Positions 1 through 10,005 of a DNA stretch of 64,000 nt are shown here, piece after piece (the stretch's first letter is position 1; every line of letters begins with the position of its first letter). Below the pieces are notes generated by a model, which saw only the letters and a program-made list of their open reading frames with translations, searched no databases and was not told the origin of the DNA. Source of the DNA: Branchinecta lynchi (taxonomy: Eukaryota; Arthropoda; Branchiopoda; Anostraca; Branchinectidae); NCBI GenBank assembly GCA_023053575.1, contig JAKZAP010000004.1, positions 18,115,624 through 18,179,623 of the forward strand. Direction: 5' to 3'. The position numbers and the translations under genes were made by a program.

Positions 1-242
1 TCTATTCCCTCCTCCCCTTCCGTCTTCAGTACGTCGGTCCGAGAGGAATACTGGCAATCAGTTTTCTCTGTATCCTGCTAATTCTTCTGCCCAATTTTTA
101 CGTAGTTTCATCTCATCATTTATTTCTGGTCATATCTTGTAAAGTGTATTAGTTAATTTGTTTCGTGTCTGTGTGTTTCGTAAATTTGTATTTCTCTTCT
201 AGCTTTTAGCTATTTGGATTAAACTTGATTGATTGATTTATT
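1..242 (+). mobile_element. 3' end of a CR1/L2-like LINE (fragment)
   Basis: The first 142 bases read open to a TAA at 140-142 in a Ser/Phe/Arg-rich frame ending in the style FLRSFISSFISGHIL. That resembles the C-termini of the other LINEs here (compare the reading frames ending at 4840 and 58818). About 80 bases of untranslated sequence follow, then a TTGA/TTGATT microsatellite at about 225-239, which is the kind of tail these LINEs carry. The rest of the element lies outside the window. Class is inferred from tail and C-terminal style only. Confidence 0.55.
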
Positions 243-325
243 CATGTCTAGTCTAATTCTATCTAACAGGCGTGAACTTTGGAATGAATGTGGTGGTTTG
301 CTTAGTCACATCTCTGGTCTTTCAG

Positions 326-505
326 GACCGAGAGGAGCCTAGAGCGGCCGATAGGATCTTCCAGGATATGCCCATTGAAGCATTCTTCGCTTCATCACAT
401 CCCGATTTCACGGGATCAGTCACTTTCCGGTCAGGACTTGATGGTTTTGTCATGAAAGTTGACCCTCTGTATCAGGCGAAGTCTGGGAATGTGTGGTTTA
501 TACAG
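326..505 (+). CDS. Internal exon of a type I membrane protein gene (penultimate exon)
   Basis: This is a 60-codon exon in phase 0. It is preceded by a pyrimidine-rich tract ending in TTTCAG (AG at 324-325) and followed by a near-perfect donor, CAG|GTACGT (GT at 506-507). The peptide begins DREEPRAADRIF and ends KSGNVWFIQ. It has no stop and balanced composition, unlike the surrounding non-coding DNA. It joins in phase to the exon at 6021, which carries a transmembrane segment, so this part should be extracellular or lumenal. No family was recognised; the alternation of short hydrophobic strands (SVTFRSGLDGFVMKVDP) suggests a beta-rich ectodomain. Upstream exons are outside the window. The main uncertainty is whether the two exons belong to one transcript; matching phase and spacing support this. 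Confidence 0.68.
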
Positions 506-553
506 GTACGTATTCTCATACTCTGAATTGCGCAAAGCGCCGATGAAGTTATT

Positions 554-966
554 AGTTGCGTTTTTGTAGATAACATGGTATCCGATAACATGGTCTAAAG
601 TCCTTTTTGCAGTTACCTAGTATCTGACCAGTTACCGTGGACATTCAGATACCACGATATCTGAAAAAAACATCTCACGTTCATCACCACCAACACAACA
701 AATTGCGTAATTCGTGCTTTTAGAAGCCACCCCACAAGAAGTACTTCCACCTGTTCAGATCTTAGGTACCAAACTTCTTTCTGACCCATTTGACAAAAAA
801 ACAGGCTCTTATGTTGTGGATGATGAAAGTGAGACGACTTTTTCAAATACCACGGACCGTGGTATCTAAATATCAGATATCACGTTAACTGGCCAGGTAC
901 CACGATAACTGCAAAACGACTTTACACCGTGCTATCAGATACCATGGGATCTGCAAAAACGCAACT
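554..966. mobile_element. MITE with long imperfect terminal inverted repeats (intronic)
   Basis: The ends are AGTTGCGTTTTTG and its complement CAAAAACGCAACT, flanked on both sides by ATT (551-553 and 967-969). Similarity between the arms extends about 65 bp (landmarks ATGGTATC, AAAGTC and TTTTGCAGTTA). There is no coding capacity. The 3-bp target duplication points to the PIF/Harbinger order, though ATT is not the preferred TWA target. It sits in the intron of the membrane-protein gene. Confidence 0.7.
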
Positions 967-969
967 ATT

Positions 970-1794
970 GCAATGAGAGACGGACTCCTCATTGTGAAAA
1001 GAAAGAAGGGTGTCCCCTCCCACCGCCCCTCACAAGTACAAGAATGTTTGCAGAGAAAATGAGAGTGCCGTGATAGCACAAAAGTGGAAAGTAGCAAAAA
1101 TAAATAACCTACACAAAGTTTTTCTCCTTCTTTATGACAAGTCTTGGCTTCCGTCTTCGAGAGAATTTGGTACCGACTGAACAAGCATAGAGTCTCGGCG
1201 CCATCGTCTCGCCTGTGTTTTCTTTGACGACCCGGTGCAAAAATATTTCGGTGCAGGCCGCTTCTGAAAATAGTTTTGCCCAGAACAAAAATGGTGTTAA
1301 TATGATGACTCAGCCAATGCTGCAAATGTTCCCTAGTAAATGTTGTTTTTATTGGTGGTGCTCAAAACAAGAGGGGATTCGTGCACTCGCATCATGGTTC
1401 TGATTCACCACCATTTCTTCGAGAATCGCAACTTGAATATGACTACGTAACCTTTCAAAACGTTATCTCGGTCTACCGTTATATCCGGATGGTCTGATCT
1501 TATTGATGTCAAAGTAATGTCATTTAATATCCGCTGTTTATCACCGCATTGTGGTTATCCGACTCCGTAGCGGTCGTGAAAGGGCAAATACTCTCTGGGT
1601 AAAATACTTTTTCTTTCCGGTTAATTTTGCTCCCTTTCTTCCTTTAGGCGTTGCTTCTTGCAGCCTCTCCTTTCCTCCAGTCTGCGCCTGGGATACCGTT
1701 GGGAGGAGGGGGGTACTAATATACAGGCAGCAGCAGGATTTCGCCTTTAAAGTAGAAATGCAACACTATTAGAAGTGTGTGAACACTCGACACA
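970..1794. other. Intronic sequence without recognised content
   Basis: No ORF with coding character, RNA gene or repeat with clear ends was seen. It lies in the 5.5 kb intron of the membrane-protein gene. Confidence 0.5.
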
Positions 1795-1802
1795 TGGATG
1801 CG

Positions 1803-1888
1803 CAAGGCCGTATCCAGGGGGGGGGGGGTTAGGGGGTTGATCGCCCCACCCCCACCCCCCCCGAAATAAATTCCTGAATATGGGCCTG
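1803..1888. mobile_element. Very short hAT-like MITE (86 bp) with 8-bp target duplication
   Basis: The element starts CAAGGCCGTATCC, contains G and C homopolymers, and ends GAATATGGGCCTG; the ends are imperfect inverted repeats. It is flanked by the perfect 8-bp duplication TGGATGCG (1795-1802 and 1889-1896). An 8-bp duplication with a CA...TG-type end is characteristic of the hAT superfamily. Confidence 0.8.
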
Positions 1889-1896
1889 TGGATGCG

Positions 1897-4800
1897 CATC
1901 CATGGTTAAATGTTATCAAGAACAAATAATCTTTAGTTTACGACCTCAACTTTTGAATATTCCGTCTCTTAATGAATATGATGAAACTATATGGGTTAAA
2001 ATACAACCAAAGCGACTCCCTAGACCTTTCTCTGCGGTAGCGATGTGTGTTTTCTATTATTCACCTGGCCAACCCGCTGCTGCAAGAAAGACTTTTTGGG
2101 AAAAGCTGCAGGAATCGGCAGATTATATCCAGAAAACACATCCTTTTTTTGGCATAGCCATGCTAGGAGATGCCAATGAACTAAGTTGTAAATCTCTGGC
2201 CAGGTCACTTAACCTCAAGAATGTTGTTGATTTTCCAACAACCAAAGGTGGTACGTCTCTGGATGTAATAATGACGAATTTCTGCTCTTACTATCAAAAC
2301 CCAAGTAAAATCGCACCGCTTGGTGGTAGCTATCATTTTATGTTGCAGTGGACCCCCTTTGAGAAAGTTAAAGTCAATTACTCAGTAACCGAAATAACCT
2401 CAAGACCAATCACTGATCGGGGACTTTTGCAGTTTGGGGACTGGATAACGAAAGAAAATTGGGCCGGAGTCTCAACTGCTGAAGACTTGGATTCACAGGT
2501 GCAGAATTTTCACAGCAAACTAAATGAGAAGTTTGTTGAATGTTTTCCGGAAAAAAAGACGAAAGTGTGTTCAACTGATAAACCATACGTAAATTCAGAG
2601 ATTAAACAAATGATTAAACATAAACTGCACTTAATTGGAAAAGGAAAGGAAGAAGAAGCAAAGAAATTAAGAAACAAAATTAAATGGAAAATTAAACAGG
2701 CGCAGGAAAATTATTATAAAAAGGAAGTAGATAACCTCCTTGAATCCAAGCCTTCACAGTTCTTCGGTAAAGTTAAACATCTGACTGGTAGAGGCCCGCA
2801 ACCAGTTGATTTCATGAAGGAGGAGCCATCAGAGAAAACAGCGAACGACCTAAACTCTCATTTTGCTTCTATTGTACAGTCGTACCCACCACTGCCTCCT
2901 GAAAAGCCACCTTCGTTTTCAGCTGAAGCACCATCCCAAAACTCACAAGAAGATTCAAATGTAAATTCTAATTTAATGCCTGAAATTTCAATATCAGAAA
3001 TTAGAAAGAAACTCTCCTCGTTAAAGAAAACATCAGTGGCACCCCTTGATGTTCCAGTAGCCATTGCTAAAGCTTTTGCGAAAGAATTGGCGTTTCCTCT
3101 TCATATTATTTACAATAATATCACCAAAACTGGATATTTCCCCAAAAAGTGGAAAATTGGCTTCATCACTCCCATTCCGAAAAAGGAAGCAGCTAATGAT
3201 TTCTCTGGTGTGAGGCCGATCACTGTTACATCAATTTTTAGCCGAATTTACGAGAGCTTTGTTGCTTCTTGGCTAAAAAAAATATCTCTCGGAAGTCATC
3301 GATAAGAGGCAATTTGGTAACATCCCGAAGTGTTCAACTGTTCACTATCTCGTTAGTTTACTTGATTTTATTTTTAAAAATTTAGATGAACCCGGGAAAT
3401 GGATAAATCTAATTGCAATAGATTTTAAAAAAGCTTTCGATCTTGTAGATCACAAGATTTTGCTGGAAAAAATGGCAGAGAAAAATATTCCTGAATATCT
3501 TATTAATATCGTAAAAAGCTTTCTAACAAACAGAGAACAAATCGTAAAATATAAAAATAATTTTTCTTCTTCTTTACCGATTTTTTGCGGTGTCCCGCAA
3601 GGAACAGTAGTCGCGTTTTTAACAGATCGACTGGCGATTGGGACTTGTTCCCGGGTTCATCCAGTTGACCGTTTTTTGTCGCTTGATAGGGGAGCGAGAA
3701 CAAGCCTTCGAAAAACGGTCTAAATCAGTCAATAAATCAGTCCATCCCCACAACTCTTCCCTCGGCAGTCTCTGAAACTGCTGCAGTACTGGCGCTTCCT
3801 GAGGTGTAAATTGTACGTTTTTGGGTCCACATGTTTCAGTTTTCAAAATTTGGCACCAAGTTTGACTGGACCTCCAAGAGAAAGGTGCATCGGATCGACT
3901 GTTGACTTTGTTCCCAGTCGATCTCCAGTCAAGCGACAAAAAACGGATCAACTGGACCTCCAGTCGACAGTCGATCGCAAAAAACGGCAACTTTCTTTCC
4001 AAGCGATTGCAAAAAACGCGACTAGTGATCGGTCCTTTATGCTTCCTCCTCATGATCAATGAAATAGCTGTCGGGCTGGAAGAAAGATGGAAGTATGTAG
4101 ATGATCTTTCCCTAGCAGAGGTAGTATTTGGAGCGTGTAAAAGTCAAACTTTCAATTATATTGAACAAGTTACCTCTGAAGCAGCAAAATTAAATATGGT
4201 GGTAAATAAAGATAAATCTTCAGTAATGACATTTTCATTTCTCAAGAAAAGTCTACCTGAATTCGAACCACCGATAGACCCAAACCTCCTCTGTAACAGC
4301 ACTACCCTGCTTGGGGTAGTGATCTCTTCTGATCTAACTTGGCATGAAAACACAAGATTGATTGTAAAAAAGGCAAATGGTGCTATCCAAATGCTGAAGA
4401 CTCTAAAGAAATTCCGGGTTCCTAAGGATAAACTAAAATTAATTTTCTGCATGTTCATCCGCCCACTAGTAGAATATGCATGTCCTGTTTGGCATTTCGC
4501 TCTTACAAAAGAAGAAAGTGATAAAATTGAACGGGTTCAGAAGAGGTCGCTACAAATCATCTACGGAGGTTCCCCACTGCCTTACTCTTTTTATCTAAAA
4601 GAATACAAACTTGACCCCCTTTTTGCCCGTCGAGAGAAACTGTGCCTAAAATTTGGCTCAACCCTCCTCCTCCACCCCATCTACAAGAACTTCCTCCCGC
4701 CCCCCTTTGTCCCCCTCAGATCCCGACTCCCCAGAGAGGCGGCTGCGAAAGTTCCAAAACTGACACCGGTTTACTCCAGGTCACAGCGTTATTCTCGAAG

Positions 4801-4981
4801 CTTTGTGCCGAGTTTTGTTCGTACTTTTAACAATTCGTAACTTGTGCGTTTTATCCTATTCTTTTTCTTTTTCTCGTTGACAAATCTTTCTTGTATAAAC
4901 TGTTTGACTAAAAGATACCATATTTGGGCTATGCCTATGAGAGACTGTATCTTGTTTACATTAAATGATTTGATTTGATTT
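1897..4981 (+). mobile_element. 5'-truncated CR1/L2-like LINE, broken ORF2 (endonuclease and reverse transcriptase)
   Basis: ORF2 remnants run from about 1902 to the TAA at 4838-4840. The first part (1902-3305) holds the end of an endonuclease/exonuclease/phosphatase domain (GDAN near 2170, LDVIMTN, and a degraded GSYHF where SDH is expected), then a linker and the start of the reverse transcriptase (FITPIPKK, GVRPITV). A 1-nt shift in an A-run near 3275-3290 moves the frame. The next part has AIDFKKAFD and GVPQGTV (to 3609), where a MITE is inserted. The frame resumes at about 4025 and contains the catalytic YVDD (near 4098) and the C-terminus. It ends with TGATTTGATTTGA at about 4966-4981. 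It cannot make an intact protein. Orientation is the same as the host gene whose intron it occupies. Confidence 0.9.
3610..4022. mobile_element. 413-bp MITE with TA target duplication inside the LINE reverse transcriptase
   Basis: The termini are GTCGCGTTTTT and AAAAACGCGAC, with TA on each side (3608-3609 and 4023-4024). Removing the insert and one TA restores an uninterrupted RT reading frame across the PQG motif, which fixes the boundaries. Internal imperfect inverted repeats involve the blocks GATCGACTGG and CCAGTCGAC. TA duplication suggests Tc1/mariner-type mobilisation. It has no transposase. Confidence 0.85.
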
Positions 4982-5661
4982 GAAGAACTCCGTCTCCCTG
5001 TCTCTGTAATAGAACCGTGCGGAGTCGAATATATTCTGATACCCTACTCGATGCTAACGAGTGGAGAAGGAGCTAGGCAGAACATCATGATTTGTTACGT
5101 CTACAAACAGCTGTACCGCAGTAGAACCCCGCAGAAGAACACGAACGCCGTCTAAGTCGTCCTTTACAGCTGATTGGTTGTCTACCATTGTAAAGTCACG
5201 TCTAACTCGCTTCAGACCGGGCTCTCCACCCCTGAAGACATCCCACGGTTTTTCATCTGGTATTCGCAGCGGTGAAGAGGGAAGTAGACGGTATCAACTC
5301 AAACCTCACAGCAAGTACCTCTAACTCCTCTCAGTTTTATCTGGGTATCCATAGTCGCTGCATGGGACCAACGACGGAGGTTCTACTGGATTATTTGTTC
5401 TTGATGTTATCAAACTTGTGACAGTGTAGCGAAGGAGAAATTTTCTTGAGAATATGCACCTGCCTGAAAATAGCGGAAACCTGCCACTGAAATGATACGC
5501 TCATTCTAAGCGAGGGGTTACAGAGGATACAGGTGTGTGTGGGTCTTGTCGTCATGGACCTAGAGAGATCGGACCCGTGACCTTCCTCGGTTGTGTATCA
5601 CTGAAGACCGTGAGCGTCTTCAGTGATAAACAAGCTCTACCAGCTTGTGAATCTGTTGGTC
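4982..5661. other. Intronic sequence without recognised content
   Basis: About 0.7 kb between the LINE tail and the next MITE. No coding or structural signal was recognised. Confidence 0.5.
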
Positions 5662-5665
5662 TTAA

Positions 5666-5943
5666 GAGCGTGTTCCATCCTACTTACCGTAGTTACTACG
5701 CATGACGTCACGAATTTCTTTTTGCCGTCAAGGCTGGACGATTTTTCTATTTTCCAGCAGAATACCAAGCCACGGTCAAATCCGACCAACCACGTTACAG
5801 AGATCCGTAGTTACTACGGTCCCGAGCGCGGTAAGCAAATAGTTACTATTTCGAGAAGGTTGGAACGGTCAGCGTAGTAACTTTTGGTGAGGCTGGAACG
5901 GAAATAGTAACTAATAGTTACTGTAGAAGGGTGGAACACGCTC
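5666..5943. mobile_element. PIF/Harbinger-like MITE, family H (copy 1)
   Basis: It is 278 bp with ends GAGCGTGTTCCA and complement TGGAACACGCTC, flanked by TAA (5663-5665 and 5944-5946). The interior is rich in GTAGTTACTACG and AGTAACTAATAGT palindromic blocks. Other copies lie at 25669-25964, 44669-46645 (interrupted) and about 34195-35622 (partial). The TAA and TTA duplications across copies match the TWA target of PIF/Harbinger elements. No transposase is encoded. Confidence 0.88.
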
Positions 5944-6020
5944 TAAACGATCAATAAATGTAAGTGGTTACCGAATGTGGGGAGTAGGCGTATTCTGATA
6001 TTGATCGCCCTTTTTTATAG

Positions 6021-6356
6021 GTTATCTACACCATAGCCGCATCCTACAGTCGAAATCGTCGTGACTTGAATGAAGGTGGAGATGTCATACGACAGGGCAC
6101 GAACATCAGATGCATCCGACTGGTGCCCCCTGATCACTCTTTTTGGATAAACGCTGGGATTCTCCTAACCCTCATCCCTGTTCTTGGAGGATTAACACTG
6201 GGATTAACCGGATTTGTTATATACCGCTCGAAAAAGCGACGAAAACGGTTGGAAATAAGTGACGAGGAGAAAACAGTCCCTGAGTGTCTTCCTTTAAATG
6301 AGTCATGTGAACTTAGTGAGGCTGAAGCAGCCTATCTAAAAGGCACTGAAGTGTGA
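6021..6356 (+). CDS. Last coding exon of a type I membrane protein: transmembrane segment and cytoplasmic tail
   Basis: This exon follows TTTTTTATAG (AG at 6019-6020) and runs open for 111 codons to TGA at 6354-6356, in phase with the exon ending at 505. In exon-local numbering, residues 1-40 are extracellular and include RNRR (11-14), a possible furin-type site, and a single Cys (31). Residues about 45-68 form a strongly hydrophobic helix (AGILLTLIPVLGGLTLGL...). RSKKRRKR follows as a stop-transfer signal, then an acidic tail of about 35 residues ending KGTEV. The C-terminal TEV could be a weak PDZ ligand. Topology is predicted as type I. The family was not recognised. No AATAAA was noticed soon after the stop. 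Confidence 0.75.
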   Translation, partial: VIYTIAASYSRNRRDLNEGGDVIRQGTNIRCIRLVPPDHSFWINAGILLTLIPVLGGLTLGLTGFVIYRSKKRRKRLEISDEEKTVPECLPLNESCELSEAEAAYLKGTEV

Positions 6357-6405
6357 TACTATGAACTGTCCATAATTTTTAAGTGCACTGATAATACTCG
6401 GCGAT

Positions 6406-6587
6406 GATTTTGTCGACCTACTGACGATCGCTACGGTGGAATCTATACGGATAAGTGATTTGGCTCTTATGCGACTTTGCTACTTCCATCCGTAGATTTG
6501 TCGACCTACTGACGTTCGCTACGGTGGAATCTATACGGATAAGTGATTTGGCTCTTATACGACTTTGCTACTTCCATCCATAGATTT
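6406..6587. repeat. Two-copy tandem duplication, 88-bp period, just 3' of the membrane-protein stop
   Basis: The block beginning TTGTCGACCTACTGACG (about 6410) recurs 88 bp later with only a few substitutions (GATCGC versus GTTCGC; ATGCGAC versus ATACGAC). It lies about 50 bp after the stop codon, so it is probably in the 3' UTR. Confidence 0.85.
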
Positions 6588-7214
6588 CTCTCAACGCCAA
6601 CACACTATCTTACACTCGTGTAACCGTACAATACCTATTACATGGACACTGCTGATAGTCTATATGTGCAGATGATGTTTATTGATGAAGAATCCATTGT
6701 ATCATCATTTTTCAGAGCCTTATTTTCTGTTTCCAGTGAGCAGTTATAGTGATAGTCGGTGGAGAGGGGGGGGGGGGAGGAGGGGTAAGCCAACTGTATA
6801 CCCTTATGATGCTCATTCATTGGTACTTCAGTAACATGGCACCTACGAAACACATGTGACGAATTTCTGTATGTAGGGAAACAAATAGTCAAATGTGCCA
6901 TTTTACGTAGTTCTACGTGGTATTTTTTTCTTAGCTGCTTTCGGTTCGACCCTTTTGTTGAGTCATCATTACTTGATGCAAGTTGTTCGATGCTTAGGCT
7001 CTTAGAGCTCTGGTCAGATTCTTAAGTCATTTCCGTCTTTACTCGAGTACATTAAGCTGTTGTGGATATATTTTCCGTCTTCTAGTTTGACCGCTTTAAT
7101 CAACCGAGCTTTTTGATCTCACAGTTTTTAATTTAGTTTTTGTATAAAAAATTTCTCAGTTTTATTGGGCTAGTTGTTCAATGTGATGTAGCATAGATCC
7201 CTATCAAAGCTCCA
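6588..7214. other. Non-coding, nothing recognised
   Basis: Contains a G-run near 6766-6776 and otherwise unremarkable sequence; probably 3' UTR and intergenic DNA. Confidence 0.45.
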
Positions 7215-8032
7215 TTTTTGGGATCCCAAAACGTAAGTGGAGGGATACCTATGACATCGCAAAGGTTGTCCTTCTGTCAGTCTGTCCGTCTGTCTGTCTG
7301 TGTGAGCACGATAACTCTCGAAGGAAATGAAATATTTTGATGAAACTTAGTGTGAGGATCCTTTCGGTCAAGGGAAAGGTCAAGTTCTTAGATGGGCTCT
7401 GTAGCCCTACATTTAGGGGTGGGGGTTCAAATTAAGGGGCAAACACAGTATTTTTAAACAGCTAATGAGATAGTCGATTAAGGGGTAAGAAGACATGCTG
7501 AACACGATTATGAAAACTATTTTCTCGCCAGTAGTTTGCCCGGAGTCCGGCCGAAACCAGAAAGTTTGTTAAAAGTAAAAGTTTATTTGAAGTTGATTAG
7601 ATGTTCGATTACGGGTAAGAAGACATGCTGAACATTGATGTGAAAATCATTTTCTACCCGGCAAGTAGTTCGCCCGGAATCCGGAATTTGTTATTTTTTA
7701 AATTTGTATTTGAAGTAAGATTAGATGTTGGACATAGGGGTAAGGAGATACGACGACTTCGTTTTTGAGCTTTATTTTTTCGCCGGACACCGGAAAATTG
7801 ACAGAAGTAAGGCATGAAGTTTCGATCTGTTCGTCAAATATGACTTATAGGGGTAAACACTCATGCTGAATCCATATATGAACTTGTTTTGCTCAGATGA
7901 TTAGCTATTTGGCCTGAATCTGTTTCTAAATTTTAATAGTAAAAATGTTCAAAGAGTCTGGCGAAAATAAGACCCAATTGTCTGGATCAAATATTGAACT
8001 TTTGGGATCTGACCGAAACCTTTGGTCTTATT
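7215..8032 (+). mobile_element. Tandem-monomer element, family B (copy 1)
   Basis: The head is the 16-bp palindrome TTTTGGGATCCCAAAA, then CGTAAGTGGAGGGATACC, a run of GTCTGTC/GTCCGTC units, and a conserved block with ATAACTCTCGAAGG and TGATGAAACTT. Then come about four monomers of roughly 115-135 bp, each marked by GGGTAAGAAGACATGCTG and an AGTCCGG/CCGGAATCCGG box (monomer marks near 7486, 7615, 7739 and 7853). The fixed tail ends ACCTTTGGTCTT. No ORF is consistent across copies. The family matches no transposon class I can name with confidence. Further copies are listed below. Confidence 0.8.
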
Positions 8033-8357
8033 TTAATAGCCCTTTCACACTAATAATTTTCGTCAGAAACAGTCGATCACTGCGTTGGAAATAGCGCACG
8101 TAGTCCAAATTTGCTGCTTTGAAGATTTAAAGAGTGCAGACATCAAAGGAAATGAGCGGTATAATAGTGGCCAAACGAATGGTTTAATTCGTGATTTGTA
8201 GGACGACAGAGAATTTCCAAGTGACAACCGACACAGAACATTCCCTGTCTCCTTCCCTCCTCAATATAACACTTCCTTTGCCTGAGAAGTGGGAACTGCT
8301 GAGAGACATGACACCGTCTGCGAAGGTTGCACGAAAACTTGTTTGGGCGCAGCAGCA
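8033..8357. other. Non-coding, nothing recognised
   Basis: Short overlapping ORFs on both strands lack any domain and look like chance. Confidence 0.4.
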
Positions 8358-8643
8358 ACCCGATGAAAAATTTATCTCAAGATAGTAGTATGAAGTTGTA
8401 CGAAAAAACAGCATGCAGTACGAACTGATGCTACCACATGCTTTTATGTCCAGGCTACAGTGTTACTGCATGCTACTATTAGCTAGACTGGATGCTACTA
8501 TAGCAAGACAGTGTGCTACTGGATACTACTGCTTAGGATTGGCCCAGTCTGAGGCACATTAAATTATAGTATTCTTTACCATTGCATATCAATACATGCA
8601 ACTTTGTCATACAACTACGCAGGCCACAAATTTTTCATCGGGT
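8358..8643. mobile_element. MITE, family A (ACCCGATG ends), copy 1
   Basis: The inverted termini are ACCCGATGAAAAATTT and AAATTTTTCATCGGGT. The interior is dominated by TACTA/GCATGCTAC repeats and contains the conserved block GGCCCAGTCTGAGGCACATT. A second copy lies at 30393-30668 and a decayed one at about 62105-62269. Confidence 0.82.
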
Positions 8644-8700
8644 ACAGAGAGTTTCTTGTTACGCATTTTCAAAGGTCAGGTTTGTACGAGATTGTTTCTT

Positions 8701-8918
8701 TTTTTTGGGATCTCAAAATGTCTTGACGGGAATACCGATGTTTGTCAGTCCGTCTGTTAGCACGATAAATCTCGGAGAGATTGAGATAATATGTTCAAAC
8801 TTGGCGTTAGAATATTTTCCGTCAGAGTACAGATCAAGTTCATAGATGAGTTTCAAATTAAGGAGCAAACAAAATATTTTTCAAAAGCTAATTAGATAGT
8901 CGATTTAGGGGTATGCGG
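8701..8918 (+). mobile_element. Tandem-monomer element, family B, truncated (copy 2)
   Basis: Head GGGATCTCAAAATG, short GTCCGTCTG run and the AAATCTCGG...TTGAG block, followed by the start of the first monomer (GATAGTCGATTTAGGGGTA). It is cut at 8918 by the hAT-like MITE that follows. Confidence 0.75.
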
Positions 8919-9283
8919 CAGGGGCGTAGCGAGAGGGGGGGGGGGGGGTGAGTCACCCCCCCGCCCCCCAAAGGTCACAGTTAGGCCGAAAATCGTCCAG
9001 AAAACAACTTTGTTTTCCCTTGGGGTGCACGAAGTTTCATCCGAAAATGAACCGTGGAATAAAAGTGAACTGTCAAAAAAATTGAGTGAGCCAAGCTTCT
9101 TGTACGTGGCGACTATACTCCGTTAGTTGCTGCAGCTCCCTGGGATCTATGACTATGGAACGGACCCAAAAGGGGGGATCTGGGCAGCCCCCCAGGCGCC
9201 ACACTCTACGCACCCTTCCCCCGACTGTTGGGACAACGCCGCTTCTCCCCCCCCCCCCAAACGAAGAGCTAGCTACGCCCCTG
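8919..9283. mobile_element. hAT-like MITE with CAGGGGCGTAGC ends
   Basis: The left end is CAGGGGCGTAGCGAGAG followed by a long G-run. The right end has a C-run and CTAGCTACGCCCCTG. Flanking octamers GTATGCGG and GTCTGCCC share five of eight positions, compatible with an old 8-bp target duplication. Overlapping short ORFs across it are shadows of the C-rich sequence. Confidence 0.65.
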
Positions 9284-9427
9284 GTCTGCCCCTACGCCCC
9301 ATATCTGAGGGTTCTGACTACCCCAACCCCCGGTGAAAAGAACACGTTGGGGAAACGTGTACAGCACAGAATAGGACCAATGTAAAACGAATTGTAATGA
9401 CATCAGTTGAGATTGTTCCCTTATAAG

Positions 9428-9760
9428 TACTCTTTGAGCCCAAGCTGACTTTGAAACATATATTCAAATAATGTATACATCAGGTACGTCAGCTACGATT
9501 CTTCGTCAGCGATATTTCGGCCCTTCTTAGCAAAAGTCCTCGTCAGGCTGTCAATCTTCAGGGTCAGCGTCGGGGAAGGAAACAATTCCAGGTTTGTTTC
9601 ATGATTACAGGTTGTAATTATGATTACAGGTTTGTTTCCTTCCCCGACGCTGACCCTGAAGATTGACAGCCTGACGAGGACCCTTGCCAAGAAGGGCCGA
9701 AAAATCGCTGATGAAGAATCGTAGCTGACGTATCCGTTGCATACATTATTTGATTATTTT
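9428..9760. mobile_element. Foldback element, family F (copy 1)
   Basis: The left arm runs GAGCCCAAGCTGACTTTG, GTACGTCAGCTACGATTC, CGATATTTCGGCCCTTCTT, TCCTCGTCAGGCTGTCAA. The right arm (from about 9625) is its reverse complement, ending in AGCTGACGTATCCGTTG and an AT-rich end. The arms are about 120-160 bp around a short centre, so the whole unit can form one long hairpin. There is no ORF. Confidence 0.85.
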
Positions 9761-10005
9761 GTTCCTTTAATATAAATTCGTATAATCCCATTTCTGGGGA
9801 GTTTATCATTCCATTTATTGCACCTGTGATTGATGTAGAGAAACGGTATCAGATTAGCCTCTTGAAATTTAAAAGTTATGTCTTTGCAAAAGAAATTAGA
9901 GCTTATCCTTGGCTCCTGCCTCTTTTCTAAGTGGTGATGTTAGAAATTTGGCCTAACGTCAAAAAGTCAACTTTTAAACTAATACAGATAGATATTCAAA
10001 TAATG

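Noticed and set aside
885..1325. 146-codon minus-strand ORF
   Set aside because: No recognisable domain or splice context; it overlaps the intronic MITE and opposite-strand ORFs, as expected by chance.
3619..4062. ORFs on both strands across 3619-4062
   Set aside because: They lie in the TA-flanked MITE and its inverted repeats and share no similarity with proteins I know.
8926..9300. G-quadruplex-like regulatory region
   Set aside because: The long G and C runs belong to inverted ends of a MITE and similar runs recur in other mobile elements, so regulation need not be invoked.
9086..9385. Plus-strand ORFs rich in Pro
   Set aside because: They are readings of the C-run and hAT-like MITE end.
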